From contig CM051001.1 in assembly GCA_027704905.1 (NCBI GenBank), forward strand, positions 30,931,956 through 30,995,955: a DNA stretch of 64,000 nucleotides. The letters run 5' to 3'. The stretch is from Muraenolepis orangiensis. Its lineage: Eukaryota > Chordata > Actinopteri > Gadiformes > Muraenolepididae. The translations under genes and the position numbers were made by a program. Shown piece by piece: positions 1 to 11,730 of the stretch (positions within the stretch are counted from its first letter, which is position 1; each line of letters starts with the position of its first letter). Below the pieces are notes generated by a model that was not told the origin of the DNA, did not search any database, and saw only the letters and a program-made list of their open reading frames with translations.

Positions 1-1317
1 ACGACGCAATTGCCATGGCCCTCCACACTGCCCTTTCCCACTTGGAGGGGAAGAACTGTTATGTGCGAATGCTGTTTGTGGACTACAGCTCAGCATTCAA
101 CACAATAGTTCCTGCCAAGCTCGACACCAAGCTGAGAGGCCTAGGCGTACCCCCATCCATGTGCAGCTGGATACTGAACCTCCTGTCGGACCGCCGCCAG
201 GTGGTGAGGATGGGCAGCACCACATCAGAGCCACTGACCCTCAACACGGGAGCCCCCCAGGGATGCGTGCTGAGCCCTCTCCTCTACTCCCTCTACACCC
301 ACGACTGCATGGCTATGCACAGCTCCAACGTCATCGTCAAGTTTGCTGACGACACGACAGTGATGGGCCTGATCGCCGGCGACGACGAGACAGCCTACAG
401 GGAGGAGGTCGGATCGCTGGAGCAGTGGTGCCAGGAGAACAGCCTCGCCCTCAACGTCAAGAAGACCAAGGAGCTGATCGTGGACTTCAGGAGGCAGAGG
501 GGAGAGCACAGCCCTATCTCCATCGACGGCGTTGCAGTAGAGAGGGTCAGCAGCTTCAAGTTCCTCGGCGTGCACATCTCCGAGGACCTCACATGGTCCA
601 CGCACACCACACACGTGGTGAAAAAGGCCCAACAACGCCTGTATTTTCTCAGGCGTCTGAAGAAATTCAGCATGGGCCCCCGCATCCTGAGAACATTCTA
701 CAACGGCACCATCGAGAGTGTTCTGACAGGGTGTATCACCGCCTGGTACGGGAACTGCACGGCACTCGAGCGCAGAGCGCTTCAAAGGGTGGTGCGGACG
801 GCCCAGTATATCGTTGGAGGTGAGCTCCCCTCCCTCCTGGACATTTACAACCAGCGGTGCGTGGCCAAGGCCAAAAGAATTATAAAAGACATTGCCCACC
901 CCAGCCACGAACTTTACTCACTATTACCGTCAGGCAGGCGATACCGCAGTATCAAGTGTCGTACAAATAGGCTTAGAGATAGCTTCCACAGTCAGGCCAT
1001 CAGGCTGCTGAACAAGGGCGTATAACATATAACAATGTATATTTTATTACATTGATTTATATATATATATTGCTCTTTTCTGTGCTGATTTTTGCATTTT
1101 ATAAATTGCATTTTTTTTATTTTTATTTTATATTCCTTCTATTTTTTATTCTATTTTTTATTCTATTTTTATCTATTTTTATCTATTTTTATTTTATCTT
1201 ATTCTATAACTGCTGTCTGTCGTCGGGTATTGCACACAAGAATTTCACATCACTGCTTTATACTAAACTGTAAACTGTGAAGTGACAATAAACTTGACTT
1301 GACTTGACTTGACTTGA
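1..1317 (+). mobile_element. L2/CR1-like LINE, 3' part
   Basis: The element runs from the left window edge through a GC-rich reverse transcriptase reading frame (3-1025) into an AT-rich 3' untranslated region. It ends in a short tandem tail of TTGACT/TGACT units at about 1294-1317. A 3' end built of short tandem repeats rather than poly(A) is usual for L2/CR1-like LINEs in fish. Its end abuts protocadherin coding sequence directly: position 1318 onward matches P3 from about 10027. It has therefore inserted into, or replaced the 5' half of, the P1 exon. The 5' end and any target duplication are outside the window. The clade call rests on the RT motifs and tail only. Confidence 0.85.
3..1025 (+). 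CDS. LINE reverse transcriptase, C-terminal part
   Basis: The frame is open from the window edge, so the start is missing; the first in-frame ATG at 15 is internal. About 340 residues are visible. They include FVDYSSAFNTIVP (RT block with the first catalytic Asp), NTGAPQGCVLSPLLYSLYT (the PQG block), and KFADDTTV, the FADD catalytic box of non-LTR reverse transcriptases. The thumb and a C-terminal region follow, ending at LLNKGV and a TAA stop. The enzyme copies LINE RNA at the target site. Catalytic residues and frame are intact over the visible part, so this copy looks young. GC content is clearly higher than in the surrounding protocadherin flanks. Upstream endonuclease and ORF1 are not visible. 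Confidence 0.85.
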   Translation, partial: DAIAMALHTALSHLEGKNCYVRMLFVDYSSAFNTIVPAKLDTKLRGLGVPPSMCSWILNLLSDRRQVVRMGSTTSEPLTLNTGAPQGCVLSPLLYSLYTHDCMAMHSSNVIVKFADDTTVMGLIAGDDETAYREEVGSLEQWCQENSLALNVKKTKELIVDFRRQRGEHSPISIDGVAVERVSSFKFLGVHISEDLTWSTHTTHVVKKAQQRLYFLRRLKKFSMGPRILRTFYNGTIESVLTGCITAWYGNCTALERRALQRVVRTAQYIVGGELPSLLDIYNQRCVAKAKRIIKDIAHPSHELYSLLPSGRRYRSIKCRTNRLRDSFHSQAIRLLNKGV

Positions 1318-2859
1318 TTCACGGAAAGTGTTCTCACTTGATCAGTCAACGGGGGAGATTACTGTAATAGGTGACGTTGACTTTGAGGAAGAAAACAAAT
1401 ATGAAATGTTTGTTGAGGCCAAAGATGGATATGGCCTTTCTTCAGATGCAAAAGTTATCATCAGTATATCCGACGCTAACGACAACGCGCCGGTTATCGC
1501 ATTAAAGTCGTTAACCAATCCCGTACCGGAGAATGTGTCACCTGGTACAGAAGTCGGCATTATTAACGTACAAGATAGGGACGCGGAAGAAAACCGACAG
1601 GTCCGCTGCTTCATTCAGCAAAACGTCCCTTTAAACTCATTCCTTCCATCAAAAACTATTATTCTTTGGTGACCACAGAGAAACTAGACCGCGAATTGCT
1701 TCCTGATTATAACATCACAGTAACTGCCACAGACGAGGGATCTCCGCCTCTGTCTTCCTTGAAAATGATCCAAATCGTTATAGCGGACGTCAACGACAAC
1801 CCGCCCGCCTTTGATGAACGGTCATACAGCACGTATGTGTCTGAGAACGTCAAATCGGGTCATACTTTATGTTCAGTTTCTGCTCAAGACCCCGACTGGA
1901 GACAAAACGGTACAGTGATCTATTCTCTTTTACCTGGTAAAGTCAACGGGGCTCCAGTGTCCTCTTATTTATCTGTTAATGGAGACACCGGAGTGATCCA
2001 AAGTGTCAGGTCGTTTGATTATGAACACTTTAAGAACTTTAAAGTCTATGTAATGGCACGAGACAACGGTTCTCCTCCGCTCAGCAGCAACGTGACTGTG
2101 AGTGTCTTCATAACGGATGTGAATGACAACACTCCTCAGATACTTTACCCCGCCCCAGAGGGAAACTCCTTCATGACTGAACTGGTACCCAAAGCTGCAC
2201 AAGGAGGTTCTCTGGTTTCCAAGGTGATAGCAGTCGATGGGGACTCTGGACAGAACGCCTGGCTGTCCTATCATATCATTAAATCCACTGATCCTGGACT
2301 ATTCAAAATCGATCTGCACAGTGGGGAGATCAGGACCCAGCGAGACATTTCTGATTCTGACAACATGAAACAGAACATTCTAGTAGCTGTGAAGGATAAC
2401 GGACAGCCCTCCCTCTCTGCTACATGTTCCATGTTTTTACTGATTTCTGATAACTTGGCTGAAGTACCAGAACTTAAGGACATGGCTTATGAAGACAGCA
2501 GTTCTAAATTAACGTCTTATCTGATCATCGCGCTGGTATCCGTCTCCACCTTTTTCCTGACTTTCATTATTATCATTGTGGGATTGAGGTTTTGTCGGAG
2601 GAGAAAGCCCAGACTGTTATTTGATGGAGCGGTTGCTATTCCCAGCTCTTACCTCCCTCCAAACTACGCAGATGTGGACGCCACTGGAACTTTACGCAGC
2701 GCATATAATTATGATGCGTATTTAACCACTGGATCGAGAACAAGTGACTTTAAGTTTGTGACGTCTTACAATGACAACACACTGCCTGCAGACCAGACCC
2801 TGAGAAAGAACCCAACTGACTTTGAAGAAGTGTTTGGAGACCTTGATGTTTCCCCTGAG
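1318..2859 (+). pseudogene. pcdhg: P1: protocadherin variable exon, 5' half cut off by LINE
   Basis: Begins inside EC3 (VFSLDQSTGEITVIGD) directly after the LINE tail and runs through EC4, EC5, EC6, the membrane helix and the cytoplasmic tail to the donor GAG|GT at 2857-2861. It is nearly identical to P3 from 10027 on, so P3 is its closest relative in the window. A single-base loss near 1632 (CGTCCC then TTTAAAC, where P3 has CGTCCCGTTTAAAC) puts EC3/early EC4 and the rest in different frames. No signal peptide, EC1 or EC2 is present; these may lie left of the LINE, outside the window. It is not expected to make a functional cell-surface protein as it stands. Confidence 0.88.
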
Positions 2860-3693
2860 GTAGGCAGACTCTAAAGCCATTTTGCAGTACTATTTACTTT
2901 ACTATGCAGAGCAATGTTCCAGTTGTAAAATTATACTTTTGAAACCACATTTACATATTCCACATCCTTATGTGTGTACAAAACGCCTGACTGTTGTTGC
3001 TGCTGCATTTTTGTTCTCATTGATTATTAACAGGTCTTGAAAGTCTGATTTGTTTGTCCAACCTCATGTTGTTGTTATGACATATTGGTTTGAATAGTGG
3101 GCTGTACTCAGTAGTACACAATGTATTCACATGTCTTATGGATGGTGATGAACAGCAGTACATCCTACAGAACACTGGGACATTAGTTTCAGGTGGGAGA
3201 CACTCTTCTTTTACACTGAGTGACAGAGAGGCAATCCATGTATGATTGTTTATCATGATTTCAACCAATGTATGAATATTAGGTCAATGTGAATTGTTAT
3301 GTAGATTTCATCATCACATCTCAATTTGCACAAAGTATACAGAATTGTCCTGATAAAAACAAGACAGTTTTCACACACTCCATAGATGCATGCATCTTTG
3401 GAGCATGACTTGGGATACATCAGATACAGCTTTTAAGAATGAGGAAAATCAAAAGGAGCAATTTTATTTATTGATTGACACCTTTTTATTCATGCAAACT
3501 CTGCTTGAGTTTAGTTTTGTTAGTTGTATTTAGCAATAGCTTTGTATTCTTTATGTTGCTGAACATTTGATCATAGATACACAGATTTACTTTTGTTTTT
3601 TTGTAGTACATTTATTTGATGTGAAAATGATGTGGCTATAAAACTATACACTAGCTAATAATTGTGTTGTCATATCAGCATTTAGCAGTTTTT
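2860..3693. other. Intergenic flank after P1 (class I)
   Basis: Non-coding sequence beginning right after the donor. It starts as the intron-side stretch (four codons then TAA) and then resembles the flanks after P3, P5, P6, P7 and P8, for example around GGTCTTGAAAGTCTGATTTG and the segment with GATGGTGATGAACAGCAG. This defines a class I 3' flank, different from the flank after P4, P9, P10 and P11. I see no gene or RNA in it. Confidence 0.6.
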
Positions 3694-3871
<178 letters not shown>

Positions 3872-4317
3872 ATTGTACGTTGTTTTGCTTCCGTTATCCA
3901 TCACATTTCTGTCAAATGTTTTCACATATTTCTTCTTTTAAACAATATTTTCATGGCAGGCCGACATGGTCATATGTTTTTGTATATATTTATGATATTT
4001 TAATTATTTAATTTAAGTATAAAGATAATAATATTTGTATGTACCTTTCCTATTTATAGGCAGAATTCATGGCATTGTTTTGTCTATGGTATGAGTCAAG
4101 AAAAGTGTTAAGCACTTAAGGTTGCAAGACTCTTCATCTGCACCTCAACTTATGTTCAGAATGTGGGGAGGAATGTAGATTTGGCTTTGGAAATGGAAGC
4201 TCTTCCTGTTGATTGGACTAACTCTTTACTGGACTTTGTGGAATACACAAGTTGAACAATAGAGCTATGTGTGTTTAATATGTCCCAGTCCAAAACACTA
4301 TCTTTTCCCTCTGAGGT
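3872..4317. other. Outer upstream region of P2
   Basis: Non-coding. Contains stretches shared with the upstream regions of P6, P8 and P9, such as GCTTCCGTT..CCATCACATTT and ATGTAGATTTGGCTTTGGAA. It is therefore part of the duplicated unit that precedes this exon group. No open reading frame worth calling. Confidence 0.5.
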
Positions 4318-4564
4318 CAGTCCCTCACCAATAGTCCCACTTTGTTGTTGAGTATTTGGAGGCTTCAACGTCTACTCTGCTAGTTCTCAGTGTAACCTGA
4401 GGACTTTATTGTTCCACTATGTGTGTGTTGCTCTAACCACCATGTTACTGCTACACCATGTGGAGGACTGACTTAGGTGTTGTCTGCATGCTGGTGTCAG
4501 TCTGATGGGATCTCTGTTTCTACTGACATGCTGCACGCTATGTCGCTGTCCGTGGTGCTGGAAT
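4318..4564 (+). promoter_or_regulatory. Conserved 247-bp upstream block of P2
   Basis: Runs from CAGTCCCTCACCAATAGTCC to CCGTGGTGCTGGAAT. The same block lies upstream of P5, P6, P8, P9, P10 and P11 at almost constant distance; here it ends 498 bp before the ATG. It is better conserved than the sequence between it and the promoter element, which suggests function or recent homogenisation. It has stops in all frames and no cadherin similarity. It holds two CGCT cores near its 3' end (GCACGCTATGTCGCTGTCCG). The role is unknown; an insulator- or enhancer-like element is an inference. Confidence 0.55.
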
Positions 4565-4831
4565 TTCCTTTTAGTTCTGTTTATCGCTGCGATTCATGAA
4601 TGAATCACAGTGGTATCATGAATATTATACTACTCAATTGATATGATTTATTGTTTTTTTTAAATAATTTTCATTCAATTATTTCATTCTAGATCATTGC
4701 CTGTATGGTCTAACGTTTTTTACTGAATGTCAAAAAACCTTAAATAACGAATTTGAATGGGAAACTGAACTCAATAGGCCTTTATGGTGTTACATGATTT
4801 TGGTCCACGTCAATGGGTTATACATCCGGAT

Positions 4832-4964
4832 GACTCAAGGTGTCGCTATGCACCTTCAATTGAGTTCAACATTATACAATCGTCAGCCTTGTTTCTACCC
4901 ACCGCCTGCTGACGGCATTATTAGCCTGCAAAGCTTGGACATCGTGTTGAAGCGGGACTAAAAG
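4832..4964 (+). promoter_or_regulatory. P2 promoter: CSE-like element and TATA-like box
   Basis: GACTCAAGGTGTCGCTATGC starts at 4832, 230 bp before the ATG, and recurs before the other copies. It contains the CGCT core typical of the conserved sequence element (CSE) of clustered protocadherin promoters, which overlaps a CTCF site in mammals. A weak TATA-like CTAAAAG lies at 4958-4964. The binding of CTCF is inferred from the family, not shown here. Confidence 0.6.
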
Positions 4965-5061
4965 TCATATGATCTTTCCGTTCCTTCTATCCCGTCCATA
5001 TCTTTAGAGCGTTGTTGGCTATCTCGAACCAGTTGTTCATTGTGTGTCGTTAGGTTTTACA

Positions 5062-7449
5062 ATGGAACCTAGTCGGTTGGGTCTTTGTCTCTTTTTATTT
5101 GTAATGTCTGGACTCCATTATGCTCATGGCGACCTGAGCTATTCTATTCAAGAGGAGCTGAAGGGCGGATCTGTTATTGGAAATATCGCGAAGGATCTCG
5201 GATTTGAAGTTGGAATACTATCTATTCGTAAGGCTCGTATTAAAACGGTAGGAAGCGAACGGAGGTATTGTGATGTCAGTCTTCGAAGCGGAGAGCTCAT
5301 TGTTTCAGAGAGAATCGACAGAGAGGAACAATGCGGAGAAAAACCTTCTTGTGTTCTTAAATTCGAGCTCCTTTTGGAATCTCCGTTAGAATTACACCGA
5401 GTATCACTACAGATACAAGACATAAACGATAATGCACCGAGTTTCCCGACGGACATAATCAAGCTGGAAATCAGTGAATCTGCTGACAAAGGAGCTCGGT
5501 ATCGCGTTGATGCGGCTCATGATGAAGATATAGGACCAAACGGTGTTCAGACTTACACTCTTAAACGGAATGACAATTTTGTTTTGAATTTGCAAACTAC
5601 AAGTGATGGAAGTAAATATGCCGAATTGATTCTCGATAAAGAGTTAGACAGAGAGGAGAAGCAAGACATCAAATTAATGCTCACGGCCCTGGATGGTGGC
5701 TCTCCTCAGAGATCAGGCACAGTAGCGATACACGTCACTGTGTTGGATGCTAATGATAACGCCCCAGTGTTCAGTCAGGCCGTGTATGAAGCCAGTCTGC
5801 CTGAAAACGCTCCGTTGAAAACCCATGTGATTACTGTTAGCGCTACTGACGCGGACGAGGGTGTTAATGGAGAAGTGACATATGGACTAAGCCGGTTATC
5901 TGATAAAACAAGAAAATTGTTTTCACTTGATCCTCAAACTGCAGAAATATTTGTTGCAGGTGATATAGACTTTGAGGAGGGATCACAATATGAAATGTTT
6001 GTGCAGGCTAAAGACAGTTACGGTCTCTCTTCAGATACGAAAGTCATTATAAGTATAACAGATGTGAATGACAACTCACCAATATTATCGTTAATATCGT
6101 TAACCAATCCAGTACCTGAAAACGTGTCACCTGGTACAGAGGTGGGCCTTATTAACGTGCAGGACAGAGATTCAGGAAAAAATCAAAACGTGCGCTGCAC
6201 TATTCAACAAAACGTTCCTTTTAAACTTAGCACTTCAATCAAAAACTATTATTCTTTGATGACAACAGAGAATCTAGACAGGGAACTAGTGTCTGAATTC
6301 AACATTACAATATCTGCCACAGATGAGGGCTCTCCTCCTCTGTCGTCAGTGAAAGTTGTTCACATCTCAATAGCTGACGTCAACGACAACCCACCTGTGT
6401 TTGAGGAACAGTCGTATAGCAGCTATGTCTCTGAAAACAACAAACCTGGCCACAGCCTGTGTTCTGTTAAGGCCCATGACCCCGACTGGAGACAAAACGG
6501 TACAGTGATCTATTCTCTTTTACCTGGGGAAGTCAACGGGGCTCCAGTGTCCTCTTATCTATCTGTTAATGGAGACACCGGAGTGATCCAAAGTGTCAGG
6601 TTGTTTGATTATGAACAGTTTAAGAACTTTAAAGTTTATGTAATGGCTCGAGACAACGGTTCTCCACAGCTCAGCAGCAACGTGACTGTGAGTGTCTTCA
6701 TAACGGATGTAAATGACAACACTCCTCAGATACTTTACCCCGCCCCAGAGGGGAACTCCCTCATGACTGAACTGGTACCCAAAGCTGCACAAGGAGGTTC
6801 TCTGGTTTCCAAGGTGATAGCAGTCGATGGGGACTCTGGACAGAACGCCTGGCTGTCCTATCATATCGTTAAATCCACTGATCCTGGACTTTTCAAAATC
6901 GATCTGCACAGTGGGGAGATCAGGACCCAGCGAGACATTTCTGATTCTGACAACATGAAACAGAACATTCTAGTAGCTGTGAAGGATAACGGACAGCCCT
7001 CCCTCTCTGCTACATGTTCCATGTTTTTACTGATTTCTGATAACTTGGCTGAAGTACCAGAACTTAAGGACATGGCTTATGAAGACAGCAGTTCTAAATT
7101 AACGTCTTATCTGATCATCGCGCTGGTATCCGTCTCCACCTTTTTCCTGACTTTCATTATTATCATTGTGGGATTGAGGTTTTGTCGGAGGAGAAAGCCC
7201 AGACTGTTATTTGATGGAGCGGTTGCTATTCCCAGCTCTTACCTCCCTCCAAACTACGCAGATGTGGACGCCACTGGAACTTTACGTAGCGCATATAATT
7301 ATGATGCGTATTTAACCACTGGATCGAGAACAAGTGACTTTAAGTTTGTGACGTCTTACAATGACAACACACTGCCTGCAGACCAGACCCTGAGAAAGAA
7401 CCCAACTGACTTTGAAGAAGTGTTTGGAGACCTTGATGTTTCCCCTGAG
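5062..7449 (+). CDS. pcdhg: P2: intact clustered protocadherin variable exon
   Basis: Single exon of 796 codons ending at the donor GAG|GTAGGC; four further codons and a TAA at 7462-7464 are intronic. The ATG at 5062 is chosen because it opens a signal peptide (MEPSRLGLCLFLFVMSGLHY..HG, residues 1-23); the frame upstream has no ATG. Cadherin repeats: EC1 24-125, EC2 126-234, EC3 235-339, EC4 340-444, EC5 445-554, EC6 555-662. Linkers DINDN, DANDN, DVNDN (three times) supply calcium ligands. EC1 has the C-X5-C loop (CGEKPSC) of clustered protocadherins. Transmembrane helix about 681-705, then a basic stop-transfer CRRRKP and the tail LPPNY, YDAYLTTGSRTSDFKF. It acts at the neuronal surface as a homophilic recognition molecule after splicing to constant exons. 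Closest relative is P9. Gamma-type is likely; the member number is not assignable. Confidence 0.93.
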
Positions 7450-8938
<1,489 letters not shown>

Positions 8939-8959
8939 CTCACGGTGTCACTATCCACC
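8939..8959 (+). promoter_or_regulatory. P3 CSE-like promoter element (CACT variant)
   Basis: CTCACGGTGTCACTATCCAC aligns with the element before other copies but has CACT where P2, P5, P6 and P8-P11 have CGCT. It sits 244 bp before the chosen ATG. No clear TATA box follows. Loss of the CpG core could alter methylation-sensitive CTCF binding; that is inference. Confidence 0.45.
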
Positions 8960-9182
8960 AAGGAAACCAGACATCACTTAATTCATCACTTTCTAACATG
9001 AACCAGTCCAGTAGGCCTGCGATTAGTAGTGTGTAGTCCTACAGGATAATGCAGTCTATTGCAGTTGCGTCTGCGCTTCGTGTCTAATGGTTGCGTGGAC
9101 AATCTACGGCATTTGTTTTGAAGATTACATATTTAAGGACAAATTGGGACATTTTCAGTTTGGAATTAACGCTTTCACGAGA

Positions 9183-11570
9183 ATGTTTTTCGAGGTGTTC
9201 GTTGCTCGCCGCTTTGTCCTTTTCTGCGCGTTGCTGCAATACACAAATGGCGACCTGGTTTACTCTATTCAGGAGGAGATGAAACTGGGATCTGTAATTG
9301 GAAATATTGCGAAGGATCTGGGTCTTGATGTCGGTACGCTATCGACCCGCAAAGCTCGTATTGAAACGGAAGGAAACGACAGAAGATATTGCGACGTCAA
9401 TCTACGGAGCGGAGATGTAATCGTGGCGGAGAGAATGGACAGAGAGAAAATCTGTGCGGCGAAACCTTTGTGTGTTATTACATTCGAGATTCTTCTGGAA
9501 GCTCCGTTGGAATTGCATCGTATTACACTTCAGATTCAAGACGTTAACGATAATGGACCCACTTTTCCGAAAGACAAAATCAAACTTGATATTAGAGAGT
9601 CAGCTGATAAAGGAGCACGGTATCGTGTGAACGCGGCCCATGACGCAGACATAGGCCAGAACGCTGTTCAAACCTATGCTCTTCAACCAAATAGCAATTT
9701 TGTTTTGAATATTCAGACTACAAGTGCTGGTATTAAATATGGAGAATTGGTTTTGGACAAGGAGTTAGACAGAGAGGCGCAGCAGGAAATGCAATTATTG
9801 TTAACGGCTCTGGATGGCGGTTCTCCTCAGAGATCAGGTACTTTAACCATAGACGTCACTGTGTTGGATGCTAATGATAACGCCCCAGTGTTCAGTCAGG
9901 CCGTGTATGAAGCCAGTCTGCCTGAAAACTCTCCGTTAAAAACCCACGTGATTACTGTTAGCGCTACAGACGCGGACGACGGCGTTAACGGAGAAGTAAC
10001 ATATGAATTTAGTCAAATATCTGATGATTCACGGAAAGTGTTCTCACTTGATCAGTCAACGGGGGAGATTACTGTAATAGGTGACGTTGACTTTGAGGAA
10101 GAAAACAAATATGAAATGTTTGTTGAGGCCAAAGATGGATATGGCCTTTCTTCAGATGCAAAAGTGATCATCAGTATATCCGACGCTAACGACAACGCGC
10201 CGGTTATCACATTAAAGTCGTTAACCAATCCCGTACCGGAGAATGTGTCACCTGGTACAGAAGTCGGCATTATTAACGTACAAGATAGGGACGCGGAAGA
10301 AAACCGACAGGTCCGCTGCTTCATTCAGCAAAACGTCCCGTTTAAACTCATTCCTTCCATCAAAAACTATTATTCTTTGGTGACCACAGAGAAACTAGAT
10401 CGCGAATTGCTTCCTGATTATAACATCACAGTAACTGCCACAGACGAGGGATCTCCGCCTCTGTCTTCCTTAAAAATGATCCAAATCGTTATAGCGGACG
10501 TCAACGATAACCCGCCCGCCTTTAATGAACGGTCATACATCACGTATGTGTCTGAGAACGTCAAATCGGGTCATACTTTATGTTCAGTTTCTGCTCAAGA
10601 CCCCGACTGGAGACAAAACGGTACAGTGATCTATTCTCTTTTACCTGGTAAAGTCAACGGGGCTCCAGTGTCCTCTTATTTATCTGTTAATGGAGACACC
10701 GGAGTAATCCAAAGTGTCAGGTCGTTTGATTATGAACACTTTAAGAACTTTAAATTGTATGTAATGGCTCGGGACAACGGTTCTCCTCCGCTCAGCAGCA
10801 ACGTGACTGTGAGTGTCTTCATAACGGATGTAAATGACAACACTCCTCAGATACTTTACCCCGCCCCAGAGGGAAACTCCTTCATGACTGAACTGGTACC
10901 CAAAGCTGCACAAGGAGGTTCTCTGGTTTCCAAGGTGATAGCAGTCGATGGGGACTCTGGACAGAACGCCTGGCTGTCCTATCATATCATTAAATCCACT
11001 GATCCTGGACTTTTCAAAATCGATCTGCACAGTGGGGAGATCAGGACCCAGCGAGACATTTCTGATTCTGACAACATGAAACAGAACATTCTAGTAGCTG
11101 TGAAGGATAACGGACAGCCCTCCCTCTCTGCTACATGTTCCATGTTTTTACTGATTTCTGATAACTTGGCTGAAGTACCAGAACTTAAGGACATGGCTTA
11201 TGAAGACAGCAGTTCTAAATTAACGTCTTATCTGATCATCGCGCTGGTATCCGTCTCCACCTTTTTCCTGACTTTCATTATTATCATTGTGGGATTGAGG
11301 TTTTGTCGGAGGAGAAAGCCCAGACTGTTATTTGATGGAGCGGTTGCTATTCCCAGCTCTTACCTCCCTCCAAACTACGCAGATGTGGACGGCACTGGAA
11401 CTTTACGCAGCGCATACAATTATGATGCGTATTTAACCACTGGATCGAGAACAAGTGACTTTAAGTTTGTGACGTCTTACAATGACAACACACTGCCTGC
11501 AGACCAGACCCTGAGAAAGAACCCAACTGACTTTGAAGAAGTGTTTGGAGACCTTGATGTTTCCCCTGAG
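9183..11570 (+). CDS. pcdhg: P3: intact clustered protocadherin variable exon
   Basis: 796 codons from ATG 9183 to the donor; the open frame continues to TAA at 11585. An upstream in-frame ATG at 9087 would add 32 residues, but that extension is not hydrophobic. Starting at 9183 gives a signal peptide (MFFEVFVARRFVLFCALLQY..NG) and the same length as P2, P9 and P10. Six cadherin repeats follow, starting DLVYSIQEEMKLGSVIGNIA, with C-X5-C in EC1 (CAAKPLC) and linkers DVNDN, DANDN, DANDN, DVNDN, DVNDN. EC1-EC4 differ clearly from the P2 group; EC5 to the end is almost identical to all other copies. EC4/EC5 is ISDANDNAP and DVNDNPPAF. It is the parent-type of P1. Expected role: homophilic neuronal recognition once spliced to constant exons. 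Confidence 0.92.
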
Positions 11571-11730
11571 GTAGGCCGACTCTAAAGCCATTTTGTAGTA
11601 TTAATGACTTTGCTATGCACAGCAATCTTACAAGTTCCACTTGTAAGATTGTACTTTTGAATCCACATTTATATTTTCCAGATCCTTATTTGGATACAAA
11701 ACACCTGACAGTTGGTTACCCTAAGCTGCA

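Noticed and set aside
5044..5061. Extended N-terminus of P2 (and 46040-46081 for P9)
   Set aside because: The extension begins at a non-ATG codon; the ATG at 5062 (46082) starts a normal signal peptide and gives the family length.
6559..7073. Minus-strand frames of 70, 101 and 116 codons repeated in every copy
   Set aside because: They lie antisense to the homogenised EC5-EC6 coding region and recur only because that region is conserved; no start context or similarity supports them.
9087..9182. 32-residue N-terminal extension of P3 from an upstream ATG
   Set aside because: It would bury the signal peptide and has no match in other copies; ATG 9183 fits better, though the upstream ATG could still be used.
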